From Panicum virgatum (taxonomy: Eukaryota; Streptophyta; Magnoliopsida; Poales; Poaceae), in NCBI RefSeq assembly GCF_016808335.1, contig NC_053147.1, positions 16,912,913-16,976,912 on the forward strand: a DNA stretch of 64,000 nucleotides. The letters are read 5' to 3'. Under the pieces are notes generated by a model. That model saw only the letters and a program-made list of their open reading frames with translations, had not been told where the DNA came from and did no database searches. Shown in pieces: positions 12,316-23,589 of the stretch (positions are counted from its first letter, which is position 1; each line of letters opens with the position of its first letter). The translations under genes and the position numbers were made by a program.

Positions 12316-15258
12316 TCAAGGGGACTCGAGCTTGTTCAGGGACTCTACTATATGGTTGGCCACCACAGAAGTTTCTTCCAAATACTGACTGAATTGTTCT
12401 TCGGTACAATCAGCTTTGGTGCCCTTCCCAAGTGCATCAAGACGTGTGCTTGGCCAGTAAGATTTCACCAACCCGAGTACATGCCCCACGTACTGTCGAG
12501 TGGTTGTGGAGACATACCTTTCGAAACTTTCAGGTACTTTTCGAAGCTTCCCCACCAATGTGAGCGGTTCGTCTTCATTCCCTTCCGGGATCTCCATAAT
12601 CTCAGCCACTTCTTGGGCAGCGTCCCTTACTTGCCTTAGCTCCACGAGCTCCTACTGCATCAAGTCCCGGGACTCTGACAGGTCTTTCAGCTGCTTCATA
12701 GCTGTCACTGCCTCCTGGTCAGAGTCCTCCTTGATCCTGTTGACCTTTTCAATTTCATCTGCGTTTCAGGACATAAGAATCTTTAGATCCAGTACCAAGC
12801 TTTCCTCAATCTTTAAAGATTTTGAGCAAGCTGTGTACTCGATTCAAAGAAAATCTTATAAACACCAGGCAGAACAACTAGTCGATTGCATCTTGTATGC
12901 TAAAGACTAACCTTTCTTGGCCTTGGAGAGCTTCTTAAGCTTCTCTTGAAGGGCAGCCTTCTCGGACGAGAGCGTCTTTACCCGCTCTTTCAGAGCGTTT
13001 AGCTCCGAATTGTCCTGGGTTGGCTACCCTCCTCCCCCAACACCTCCTGCCAAAAAAGCAAAGAACAAAGGATCAGTACATACTACTCGATCTTTACTGA
13101 AGTACTCGAAATATTCGACTACTTACCCCCAGCAGCTTGAACGCAAGCTTCAACTTCTTCTACGGCACGACACTTTCCGATGAAACCTGGGAAGTACTCG
13201 CCCGCACTTCAGAACTCACCCTTTTTGGCGCATCTTCAATCATACCCACAATATTTCTTGGATTTTGGGAATCTAGAGGGAAAAAGCGCTACTTAATCAA
13301 ATTAAGGGCAAAGAAAAAGTACTTTTTTAGCACAAGGCTTTATAAGTTTACCTGTAGGGGTTTCCTCAGGCAGCTTTGCGTCGCCTCCCTCAGGAAGCTT
13401 CTCGCCATCCTTCTCCTTTGGAAGCTTCTCGCTTCCACTACCCCTCGGGAGCCCTTCTTCACTCCTCTCAGCATCAGGTAGCGGAGAATCGCGAAGCATG
13501 GAATCCATCATATCTTCTGCATCACGAGCACTCATCTCAGGAGTACTCGGGGGCTCCTACACCACGGATTTGGGGGCTGAGTTATCCTCAGTATTCCCTT
13601 TTGCCTCTAGGAGCGTGTCTCTGTCAAGACAAAGCAGTTAAAAACTACTCGATACACAGACAAAGTCCTACAGTTACAAGTTTTTTAGACCACTTACGTG
13701 GGAGCCCACTTAAAGGCAAGCGCCTTGATGCCCAATTTTCGGGACAGCCTCACAATGATGGCCTGCTTATCCACATCGCCGGTATTATTTGCATTAGAAC
13801 TACTCGCCGGTAGAGTAGTCCCAGTTTCCTTTGACGGGTCCACTGTGGTGGAAGGAACGGTTTGTCCCACCACAGCATCATCCCCAGATGCTGAAGTCCG
13901 TGGCATCTTAGCCACCGGACTTGAAAAAAGCAAAAATTCAAATTAAAACTAGCAATTCGAAACTAAAAAGTACTCGATTGCAAATCAACTAGCCACTTAC
14001 CTATTGCTAGTAGTTTGTGAGGAGCTGCGACGCTTCCTCACCGCCGACCGTGCACCCCTCGGATGCTCGGTTTGGGCATCAGTACTTGGAGTGGGGCTGT
14101 GCTCCCTGTCACTCCTGTCCTCACCGGCCTCCTCATTTGCACAACCAAGGTTAGACATTAGTACTATTTATATGAAATTTCATATGAATATACTACAACT
14201 TGGTTGACAGCATAAGAGCGCATGTAAAGGACGAATAAATGCCTGGCAGTGGAGGACTACTTTTAAAACGCTCCACATCCTCCTACAGAAAGCAAATTCT
14301 ATCAGAATCACACTAAGGTAAAGTGCTCGATAACTACATATCGACTACTCTTATCAAGTACCTGCTTTGGAGGACTCGCAGCAGAAAACGTATCAGGAAC
14401 AACGGGAACTTTCTTTACATCCCTTAGTAGTCGCTGTACTCGACTAAACACTTCCTCATCCGAGATCTCTTCCTCCGAGTACCTTGATGAGTCAGTTATT
14501 CCCTGATACCGGAAACCTAGCGTTTCCCGAGCCTGCAGTGGCTGGATCCTTCTTTTCATCCAGTCGAACATGACTGCTTCTCCAGTCACATTCTTTTGCC
14601 TAAGATCGGCAATCCGTGCGAGTAACTCCGAATGTTGACTCTCGTCGACTGGTTTCTTGTTCCACTCAGGCCATTGAATCGGAGGGCCGGGAGTAATCGC
14701 TGGAAAGTTCTCCCTTTGATTCTCGACATAGAACCACTTGGGTTTCCAGTCGATTACTTTACTACTAAGACTATAAGGGATATAAACTCTATCTTTTCTC
14801 TATCTAAGTTGAAGACCCGCACGTCCTACTACATCTAAAACGTAGAAATCTGGCTGCGGTTTTAAGTGGAAAAGGAATCGAAAGAGTTCAAAATGGGGCT
14901 CGATGCCCAGAAAAGCTTCGCACAAATACACGAAGATGGAAATGTGAACAAAGAAATTGGAGGTCAAGTGATGAAGCTGGATCCTGTAGTAGCGCAAGAG
15001 CCCAGAGAAGAAAAATGAATAAAGAAACCCCAATCTCCGTTCCAAATAAGGAACAAAAGAAACGATTTCGCCCGTATTCTCATACGGACGATCCTCATCC
15101 AAGGCAGGACGCCATGGGATGACGGATTTGTGTGCCAAAAGACCAGCATAAACTAAAGTTTCTAGGTCAAATTCAGAGCACTTACTTCCAATCCATCCTG
15201 ATTCACGGGTTGGCTCCGCAGCCGCACCCTTGCCCTTGCTCGACTTCTTGGGGGCCAT
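12316..15258 (-). pseudogene. Spliced antisense ORF of element B, gypsy-associated PF04195-like
   Basis: This minus-strand gene begins at the ATG at 15258 (MAPKKSSKGKG). The first large exon (15258 to about 14365) reads through an HLTSNFFVHISIFVYLCEAF block, a WFYVENQRENFPAITPGPP block and a MFDWMKRRIQPLQARETLGF block. These match the plant protein family called 'putative gypsy type transposon' (Pfam PF04195) and its usual C-terminal extension. The exon ends at a GT donor after PPKQ. Further exon-like pieces lie near 14150-14000, 13930-13694, 13535-13370 and 12900-12660, and the last ends with a stop at 12316. There is a frame break near 14790-14820. The ORF runs against the retrotransposon's own transcription, as known for antisense ORFs of Tat-lineage elements. 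Its function is unknown. The intermediate exon boundaries are only approximate. Confidence 0.65.
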
Positions 15259-15575
15259 CCGGAAATCAATGGAGCGCTTCATGTGCATACACTAGCTAAA
15301 TCCTAGGCGGATTGGGGAGCAAGAGAGAGCAGGAAGATTTAGATCTGGGGGCTTGAAAGCAAGAACAGATCTAAACAGTAAAAGCGAATGGCGGCAGATG
15401 AGGTAAAAACCTAGTTACCATTTTATTTTATAATGGTGGTGGCAACATGGTAAAAACACTCAAAAGGCCAACAGATCGTTGCCAATCGTGCAAAATATGG
15501 GATTTTTTGAGACATTCCTTTTTTCTAAGATTACATTCTGGAAATAGAAAATACTCACATTCCTTGTCAACTACT

Positions 15576-16591
15576 TGTTGACACCAAATTTTGGCATGTG
15601 TCAAGGAAAAATGTTGCAAAGGAGAAAAGGTTCTGCGCCGTACGATCGATGGATTTAGAGGGGTGATCGTGTGCCACGGTCAAAAATCTTGCTGACCGAA
15701 GAGGAAGAAGTTGACCATATATTTTGGCTTCGGTTTGGCAAGAATTATCTTATTTTGAGAAGTAGTTTTTATTCCCTAGAATAGATCATGTTTTGCCGTG
15801 ATCGACCAGGATTGTGTTAGCGTGGGGTATAAATATGAACCTCCGGCCATTGTAACAGATTGATACACATCCAACAAACAAAACTTTACTCTACTTGCAA
15901 TTTACTTTCTCATCGACGGCTTCGCCATCTTTTTTCTTTCTGCGAGCTCTTTCAAGCTGATCAAGGACGTCTCACATTCTAGCGACTTGGTTTGCTGGTA
16001 AGTTTTCGTTTACCAAGTAAATCTAAGCTTTAGCTTTCGGGCGCATCGCTGTCGCTTCGTTCAGATCTATTCAAAATTTATCGAATTTATCTAAGCTTTG
16101 ATCTCTGGGCGCATCGCTGTTTTCTCATTTAGATTAATTCACAAACTACCCGACTTAGTGATCTGTTTAATCGGCTGTAAGCTCCTTGTTTATCATGTTA
16201 AACCTTGTAAAGCCGATTAGATTGAATCATAAGCTTAGCCTTGTCCAGATCCATATATTCGTGGGTTTGTACATTGTTATCTGGCACGTGTCGGCTTTTA
16301 GATCTAGCCGTCTGGTTGCTCATCGGCATCGGGAGCTCATTGCCGATCTGTAGTGGATCGCTTTTATCATACGCTCATCTTACACGATCTTTTGTCACCT
16401 TCTGTATCGGCAGAGTCTTGCCGATACCCCGCATAAGAGTGATTCGGAAATCCAGCTGATACACTCTTGAATTTGACGGTTTATTGTTTCTTTGTCAATT
16501 TACAGGTCAAATTGACTGGTACGCTTGGTCTGCATTCTGAGGCTTGGCGAATGGTGCCCTCAGATTTTAGTGTGTTGATTTTGCGTCAACA
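15576..16591 (+). repeat. 5' LTR of element D
   Basis: This 1016-bp copy has a TATA box (TATAAATA, about 15828). Relative to the 3' copy it carries an extra segment of roughly 55 bases (about 16095-16152), which looks like a local duplication of the 'atctaagctt..ggcgcatcgctgt' phrase just before it. Confidence 0.93.
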
Positions 16592-17528
16592 CATCTTTTG
16601 GCATGCCCGGTGGAACCCGAAACATCAAGATGTCAGAGAAGGCAGAGGTATCTGGAAATAATCAGATCCCGATCGATAAAGAGAAGTTGAAGGAAGAACA
16701 CAAGGCAGAACTTAAAGCACTTATAGATGCTTTTGAGCAACGGTGCCTTTTATACTTCAGCACCAACAGAAGTGGAGAGGTAATCAAGAAATTCAATTTT
16801 CCCACTTTTGTATCACATGAAGAGTCACAGAAGGAGGACTGGATGATTCATCAGATGAATCAGGCGATTGGACATGCTTTCGCGAATCATGCTCCAATCA
16901 TGGCCAACCACGTCCACAACGCTATGCTCAAGACACTACAAGATAGAGGGACACTTGGCTTTATGGGACCAGCTTATTATCAAGGTAGTCAGATGGTCTT
17001 CTCTCCTGTTGGATCGGCTACTGGAACACCACAGATTAACCCCCAAGCTTAGGCAGAAGGGAAAGTCTTAGATGTACAGCCAATTAGCACTGTAGCGACA
17101 ATTAAGATTCCTCCAGTGTACATCAATTCTACGCTGATGGCTACGTATGCACAGGGGAACTTCATGTCAGGATACCCAGTTGGTTGGAATCCAACTACTG
17201 GACTTGGTATGCCTCCGGAATTCATGATTCCATCTCCATCAAAGCAGCCAAGTACATCGGCTTCTCAGCCGATGAACCAGCAAGAAAATGCGTCGGCTCC
17301 ACAGCCGACTCAGCCTCAAGATACCGTACCAGCGTCACAACCAGCGGTTACTCCTGCATCAGTGCCTTCGCCAGCAAGTCCAAGCCATGTGTCGGCCCCA
17401 TGTCCGACACCTCAACAACAGTATCTGGCGATGATGTTGCAACCCAAGTCTCCAATAGAAGTTTTGGCAAACAGACTCCCTCATGCCAACGGAGTCACAT
17501 GGGTTTTCCAAGATCTTGCGACTGATAT

Positions 17529-20500
17529 TGTAACACCCCGGGTGTCTGACCAGTAATTAAATAGGTGTCTGCACAGTAATTGTGTATGTTTGCTAGGCAT
17601 CATGTTCTTGAGTTACTTAAAAAGGATATTTTTGTAATTATGAAAGGTTATATGTGTAATTATGATTTTATGCAAGGTCCTTTCTTTAGTTATTTCTGAA
17701 TATAGCTTTTATGGAGGGTGTTTTTGCAAAATTTTAGTGCATTTAATGCATGGCAGCAAAATTTACTTTTAAGTCTATGTTTGAAGTGAATTTGCTTTGA
17801 AAAAGACAAATTTCCTAGAATTCAAAATCCCTTCAATGATTTTAATTTTAGCTCTTGAATATTTGGTCAAATAAATTTTTGCACAACATCAAAGTTGTAG
17901 ATCTTGAAAAGTTGAACAACTTTCATGTTGGGCACTTTTCCATTTGAGCTTTGGTTTAAAAGTTATCGCTGTTTTACAGTGGGGTCCCTGGAATTTTTGG
18001 AAATTGCAAAACTACCCTTGTCTTCCACCTCCACCCCCTTGCTCTGTTTTGCGCCGCCGCCCACCGACAGCGCCCCCGCCGGCGCCGGGGAAAGCTTTCC
18101 CGGCCATTACTTCGCCTCGCGCTGTCACCCACGCGTCGCCCCGGAGCTCCTCCCCCGCCTGTTGCCTCGCGCTGGAGCTCCCCGGCCGTGCCACGCGCCC
18201 CGCCGCTTCCAGAACCGCCCCGACGGCCGCCACCTCGCCGTCGCGGTGGAGAGCCAGCTGCAGCAGCCGCCGTCCTCGTCTAGCGAGCGCCCGAGCCCTA
18301 CAAATACCCCAGAAACCAATTCCTACCGCCCTTTTGCTCTCCCCTCGCTCCCCCGCCTCGGAACGCCACCGCCGCACCACCCGAACCCCGGCGAGCTCAC
18401 CCCGCCGCGGAGCCGCCACCACAAGCCCGCTCCACCCCAATAGCCCCCACCACAAGCCCGCTCCACCCCAATAGCACCCACCTTTAGCCGCGCCTCGACC
18501 TCGCGCAGCTCCCAGACCGCTTCCCATCGCCCAATCCTCGCCGGAGCTACCTCGCCGTCGCTTGCCTCCGCCGCCAAGCCGCCCTGCTCCGTCGAGCCGC
18601 TGCCTCCGAGCCCCTCCCCACAACCCTAGACCACCTAGAGGTGCGCCGTGAACCCGTGAAGCTCACGCACCCCTCGACCCTCGCCGCCGGTGAGCCCCTC
18701 GCCGGGAAACCGCCGGTCAAACCCGCGCTCCCCCTCTGACCCGGCCCAGGGACCTCGGGTTTGAAATTCCAGAGAACCCGGGGGGTTATTTGAATAGGCC
18801 TAGACTCAGATGAATAGTGCCTTAGGGACTGCTTTGTAATGTTTTTCAGTGAACTTTGAAATTCGATATCAATTCGTAGAAAATTCGTAAAATAGCAAAT
18901 CTTGATGTTTTGGAATCCTCTTGAAGAGCTCTATGCAGTACAACCATAATATATTAGGCTTTAGTTGCAAGTTTTTGCGGTAGAAATTGATTTGTGTTTC
19001 TAGTGTATAAATGTTAGTTGTTTTCATCTTTTTCTTAAATACTGTATAAAGCCATGTATTGAAGTGAAACTTTTATGGTAGTTCACTCTTGTAACACTTG
19101 TTTTTTTATAAAAATTTCATGATCAGTTCTCTTGTGTAGCTATTTATTTGATTTAATCCTTGTTTAATAGACTTTATTTATGATAAATAGTTTATGTTCT
19201 TGATAAATCCTGAATTTATTCCTGAGTGTTCATCTGGAGTATCTTAGCTTGTCCAGGAAGTTTGAGCTTCAGTTCATGGCTAGATCAGGGGCTAAAAAAA
19301 TAAATCTTGCTAATCTGTTGTCTGTTTTGTTTATTTTCTCGTATTTATTTCTTTATAGATAAAATCATGAAAAATTCACTGTTGCTATTTTATTTCTGTG
19401 TTGACCTGCTGTTAAATTTTGAGCTTCTACTTTTCTCTATTTTGACCTGTATAATTCAAGATTGATCTAGGTGTTATCTGAATGAAAGAATTATTGTGAT
19501 TAATTGGCTACATGTCTTGGCATGATTTTTTCAGGGTAGCTTAGTATGTTCATGTTCTGTTTAGGGTAATTTTTTCTAAATTTATTGCTATTTTTGCCTT
19601 GAGTTAGTTATTTATTAACAAACATGGAATTATTTGCTATAGGAATCAACCACCACTCATTTTATGAAGTTAGTATAACTTGCTTGTGCTGTTGATCATG
19701 ATGCCTTGTGTAGTTAAATTTGGTATTTAACTACTCTATAAACGATTGCCCATGTGTGTTTATAATACTGTTCTTGCATTACATGTAGACACGACTGCCT
19801 TATTGGACGGGACGTACGAGCTGATCCCGGAGTCTGACGGAGGTGATCTTGAAGCTCAAGTAAATACTGCTGAACTAACTGAAGCCCCGAACCAAAGTTC
19901 GGAAGAGCCTAGAGCTGAAATAGTTAGCAACTACCAAGAAGGCAAGCCCCGGACATAACCTATATTTCAAATTAATATCATTTACTGTATTACCTACTTG
20001 TGCATTTATAGTTCTTAGGATTTGAATTGAAACCCTAGATGCATGATCCTAGGAACCTATGTACTGAACACTAGACTTGAGTTCGACTACTTGCTAAGCT
20101 TATAGAACCGGTAAAAGTCGAGTGATTGCCTGTCACTCGCGAGCTTTATAGGAATTGCCTGTTTACTTTCTGTTAACAATATAAGGACGACGGACGGGGT
20201 TGTGATCGATATCATAACTTCATGTGAGACCCCGTCTATGTTGATGAACTTGCTAAGGTCGCGGTGTGTGGTAGCGTTGGTTAAGTCTTTGAAAGTACTA
20301 GCCACATGCCGTCAATATGGTACGCGGCAAGCCTAGTAGCCGATTGGACCGGGGAGTGGATATACCTGACACTCTCTCTTAGGGATAGGTTTTATTTTTA
20401 TGTTGCGCAACACTGCGACTTCAAGGGACAAGGGTGGACCTTGTAGAAGGGTGGACCTTGGAGCCCTGTAGTCGGGGAGAGTGTTCCTATCCACAAGCCG

Positions 20501-21404
20501 GAAAGAAAGGTCAACGGTTGTTTGGGAATGACCCGACGGTGTTCCAGACGTGTGTGCTAGGTTATCCTTGCAAGGTTGAATTTCGATTCAGAATCGTCCG
20601 CCTCTCACGATGAAATGAGACTGCTTGATCTCTTTGCCACACAGAGTAATAAGAGCAACAATATTATTTATCAATCTTGATGTTTGCTTAGTTTTCTACC
20701 ATGATTGAATAGTAGTTGCTGACATAGAATGGTTAATCAACTAGAATCTTGAAAGCTAAAACTTGAAAGTAAGGACATACTCTTTATTACTTTTCAGCAA
20801 AATGAAAACCAGAGCCTCACAAAACCTTGCATAGTCTAGCTAAAGTGGAATACTTATACCCGTTGACGGTTAAGTCTTGCTGAGTTTTAGAATACTCAGC
20901 CTTGCTGTTGAAACCCTTTTTCAGGTATGAGTTTTGAGAATCAGATCGCTAGCTTAACCTACCCTTGCTCGTTGCCTCCTGGCTGGTCCATAGAGTGGGA
21001 TACGTCTGCGACCGGCAATAACTATGACGAGTGATACCATGCTTGAGCTAGCCTGGTGTCCTTTTGCGACGTGTTGTAGCCGTCATGTTTTATTTTTTTC
21101 GTTGTTTTAAACTCTGAACTTAAGTTATGGTTTGTATAACTGTTTTACTTAAGTTGGCTCTGTAAATAATGGTTTTCACTGGTTTGTAATCATTACTATG
21201 CCTGTGTTGTAAAATTATGGTTGTAATATCTCTGGACTCGCCTTCGTGCGGGGTATGCTTGTTCGATCCGAGAATCGGTGGTTGTATCGGGACGTTACCC
21301 GACAGACCAAGAATTGTTCTGTTTGAAGTGCGTTTAAGCTAATGTTGCCTTTATGGTGATGGCCTGCGCACTTGAGCCGGGATAATTTAGGCGGTTCTGC
21401 CACA
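17529..21404 (+). mobile_element. Solo LTR C2 inside gag of element D
   Basis: The 3876-bp unit runs TGTAACACCC..CTGCCACA. Its flanks are GATAT (17524-17528) and GGTAT (21405-21409), a 5-bp duplication with one mismatch. It matches C1 (5481-9279) throughout, including the GC-rich 5' part (about 18010-18760) and the 3' coding-like segments. It carries a small extra duplication near 17545-17575. Its insertion in D and D's insertion in B fix the relative order of events. Confidence 0.85.
19789..21034 (+). other. Gene-like spliced segment inside LTR C2
   Basis: This is the counterpart of the segment in C1. The intron-like stretch 18690-19788 (donor GTGAGCCCCT, acceptor ACATGTAG) is followed by a 153-base segment 19789-19941. 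A GC donor at 19942 pairs with the acceptor TTTTTCAG at 20924, and a last segment 20925-21034 ends in TGA. The predicted peptides differ from C1 at about eight positions in the first segment and four in the last, with no frameshift or stop in either copy. The retained frames are notable in otherwise decaying DNA, but both copies could simply be young. Confidence 0.4.
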
Positions 21405-23589
21405 GGTATGTTGCGCCATGTGGATGTGCCTAATGTACCTAGCTTTGCACGCTGTCAGTCTGGTCAGGGGGCAACACAGAGCAGTCCAAGCAATGAGATG
21501 GTGCTGTACCAATCACCATCTAATCAACCTCCTCAGCAAGCTACACAGACCGCATCGGCTACTCAGCTGATGACCTCACAAAGCGTCCAACCAGCATCGG
21601 CAACTTTGCCGTTGATTCCATCAGCACCACAGGTAGCATCAGCTGGTGGTCAACAGATCGATTGGACATCCAAGATTGCTGAGGTTATGAGAGATCAGTT
21701 TGGTTTGAAGCCAAAGCAGCAGAATCTGATGTACAGAACTCCATATCCAGCAGCTTATGATCAATTACCATTGCCCCACAAATACAAGCTTCCAAATTTC
21801 ACCATGTTTTCTGGTAGGGGGAAGTCCCCACAGTGGAACATATCAACAGATTCATTGTGCAGTGTGGAGAGGCAGCTCAACACGACGCATTAAAAGTGCG
21901 TTTGTTTTCCATATCCTTGTCTGGATCGGCCTTCACAGGGTTCACTACATTACCAGCCAATTCCATCATATACTGGGCCGATCTAGAGAAACAGTTCCAC
22001 TAGTTCTTCTACTCTGGTGTGGAGGAGATGAAGTTGACCAATTTGACCAACCTGAGGCAAAGAAACAATGAATCGGTCGCTACTTTCATCCAGAGGTTCA
22101 GAGATGTCAAGAACCGGTGCTTTAGTCTGGTTCTGTCTGATCAACAGCTTGCAGAGGTTGCCTTCCAAAGACTCCTACCACACATCAAGGAGAAGTACGC
22201 TTCTCAGGAGTTCTACAGCATCAGTCAGATGGCTAACAGGATGACAGGGGAGGCAAGACCATATGAACAGAAGAGGAGCAACTTCTAGAAAAAGGTTAAC
22301 TTCGTTGACTGCTCAGATTCTTCTGATTCAGATGATGATCAAATGGTGGGATCGGCTGAATGGGTTCAGAACAGTAAGAAGCTGATCTCATGTCCTTTTA
22401 GTAACAAAGAACCCGAGAAGTATGTGTTTGATATTACCAAAGCTGACAAGATCTTTGACCTGTTGCTGTCAGAGGGACAAATTAAGTTGAAGCCATATCA
22501 TAAGATCCCGACAGATCAGGAATTGAAAAATATCAAGTATTGCAAGTGGCACAATGCGACATCTCATGATACCAATGAGTGCAAGGTATTCCGTCAGCAG
22601 ATACAATCGGCTATAGAGCAAGGTATGCTCAAGTTTGAGACACCTAAAAAGCCAATGAAGATTGATGGGCATCCGTTTCCAGCAAATATGGTAGATGTTG
22701 GAAAGAAGGGTAATGCTTTACAAACCAAGATGCTCACATCACAATCGGCAAAGGAGTCTGGTGCTGTTGACCCCAAAGCACAGATTATGGCCGATGATGC
22801 TAAAGGCAAAGGGCCACAACAGAGAGAAGAATCGGTGGCGCCTAAGAAGAAGGTCACGTCTCAGATGCTGTTGAACAAATTCCAGCGTGATCAAGAGAGA
22901 AGACAGTACCGGGAAGAATCTACTAGATGATGTGAGAGACATTGGAAGTGTCCTTTCTTTGTGTACTATTGGGAAGAAGGGTTGACTCTGCTGACAGTGG
23001 ATAATTGTCCAGAGTGCAACAGCTTCTATCGTGAAAACCGGTCATTCAAGAAGCCACGTTTCGACCAGAAGCCTCGAGGGCCGATCATTAGAGAGAGGAG
23101 CAATGATAGACGCATCTCTATACATGATTGGCTGGGGGGCAGGACCATGCTGCATAATCCTGCAGGAGGAAGGATTTCTGCCGATGAGCGAGTTGAACAA
23201 GCTGCTGCTGCTCATATTCCTGATGAGTACCCACACCGCAGAGATCCAGAAAGAGTGCCTATTCATGACAACGTTGATCGGACTCGATGGTGTCCAGGAG
23301 GATTGACCAGGTCACAGAAGAGACGGGTTCAAAGACTGCGACAGACAGAGGCCCTGGAAGAAGAGGAAAGAAGAGAGGCTCCTAGGAGGGGAGTCAGACC
23401 TGAAGTTTTGCGTGTCAAGCCAAAGGCCGATGGAGGACAGCAATCAGAATCATCGGCCACATCTGTTAATGTAACCTCCATGCTTCTACCGATCCAAGCA
23501 GTCGGTTCTCCCAACCGTTCCTAATGGATGAGTTCCTAGAAAATGAGAGGAAGTTGGGGCATGGGTTCACGTCGGCCGATGCATTGGAG

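Larger units (their letters stand above)
16603..22930 (+). pseudogene. gag gene of element D, split by solo LTR C2
   Basis: The ORF starts at ATG 16603, 12 bases past the LTR. The N-terminal part (MPGGTRNIKMSEK..) has one in-frame TAG at about 17050 and continues as a Pro/Gln/Ser-rich region to 17528, where C2 inserts. Coding resumes at 21405 in a matching context. The capsid region begins KYKLPNFTMFSGRG (about 21780), is frameshifted near 21840, and continues with NLRQRNNESVATFIQRFRD (22040-22100), typical of gypsy capsid (Retrotrans_gag). A C-x2-H..H-x4-C-like motif, YCKWHNATSHDTNECK, is near 22540-22585. Stops lie at about 22287 and 22928. The frame remains readable to about 23520 (EYPHRRDPERVP..). 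The protein would coat the RNA in cytoplasmic virus-like particles. Confidence 0.8.

Noticed and set aside
16241..16459. Open frame inside the LTR of element D (also at 28842-29141)
   Set aside because: It lies wholly in the LTR promoter/transcript leader region, has no family resemblance, and ends differently in the two LTRs.
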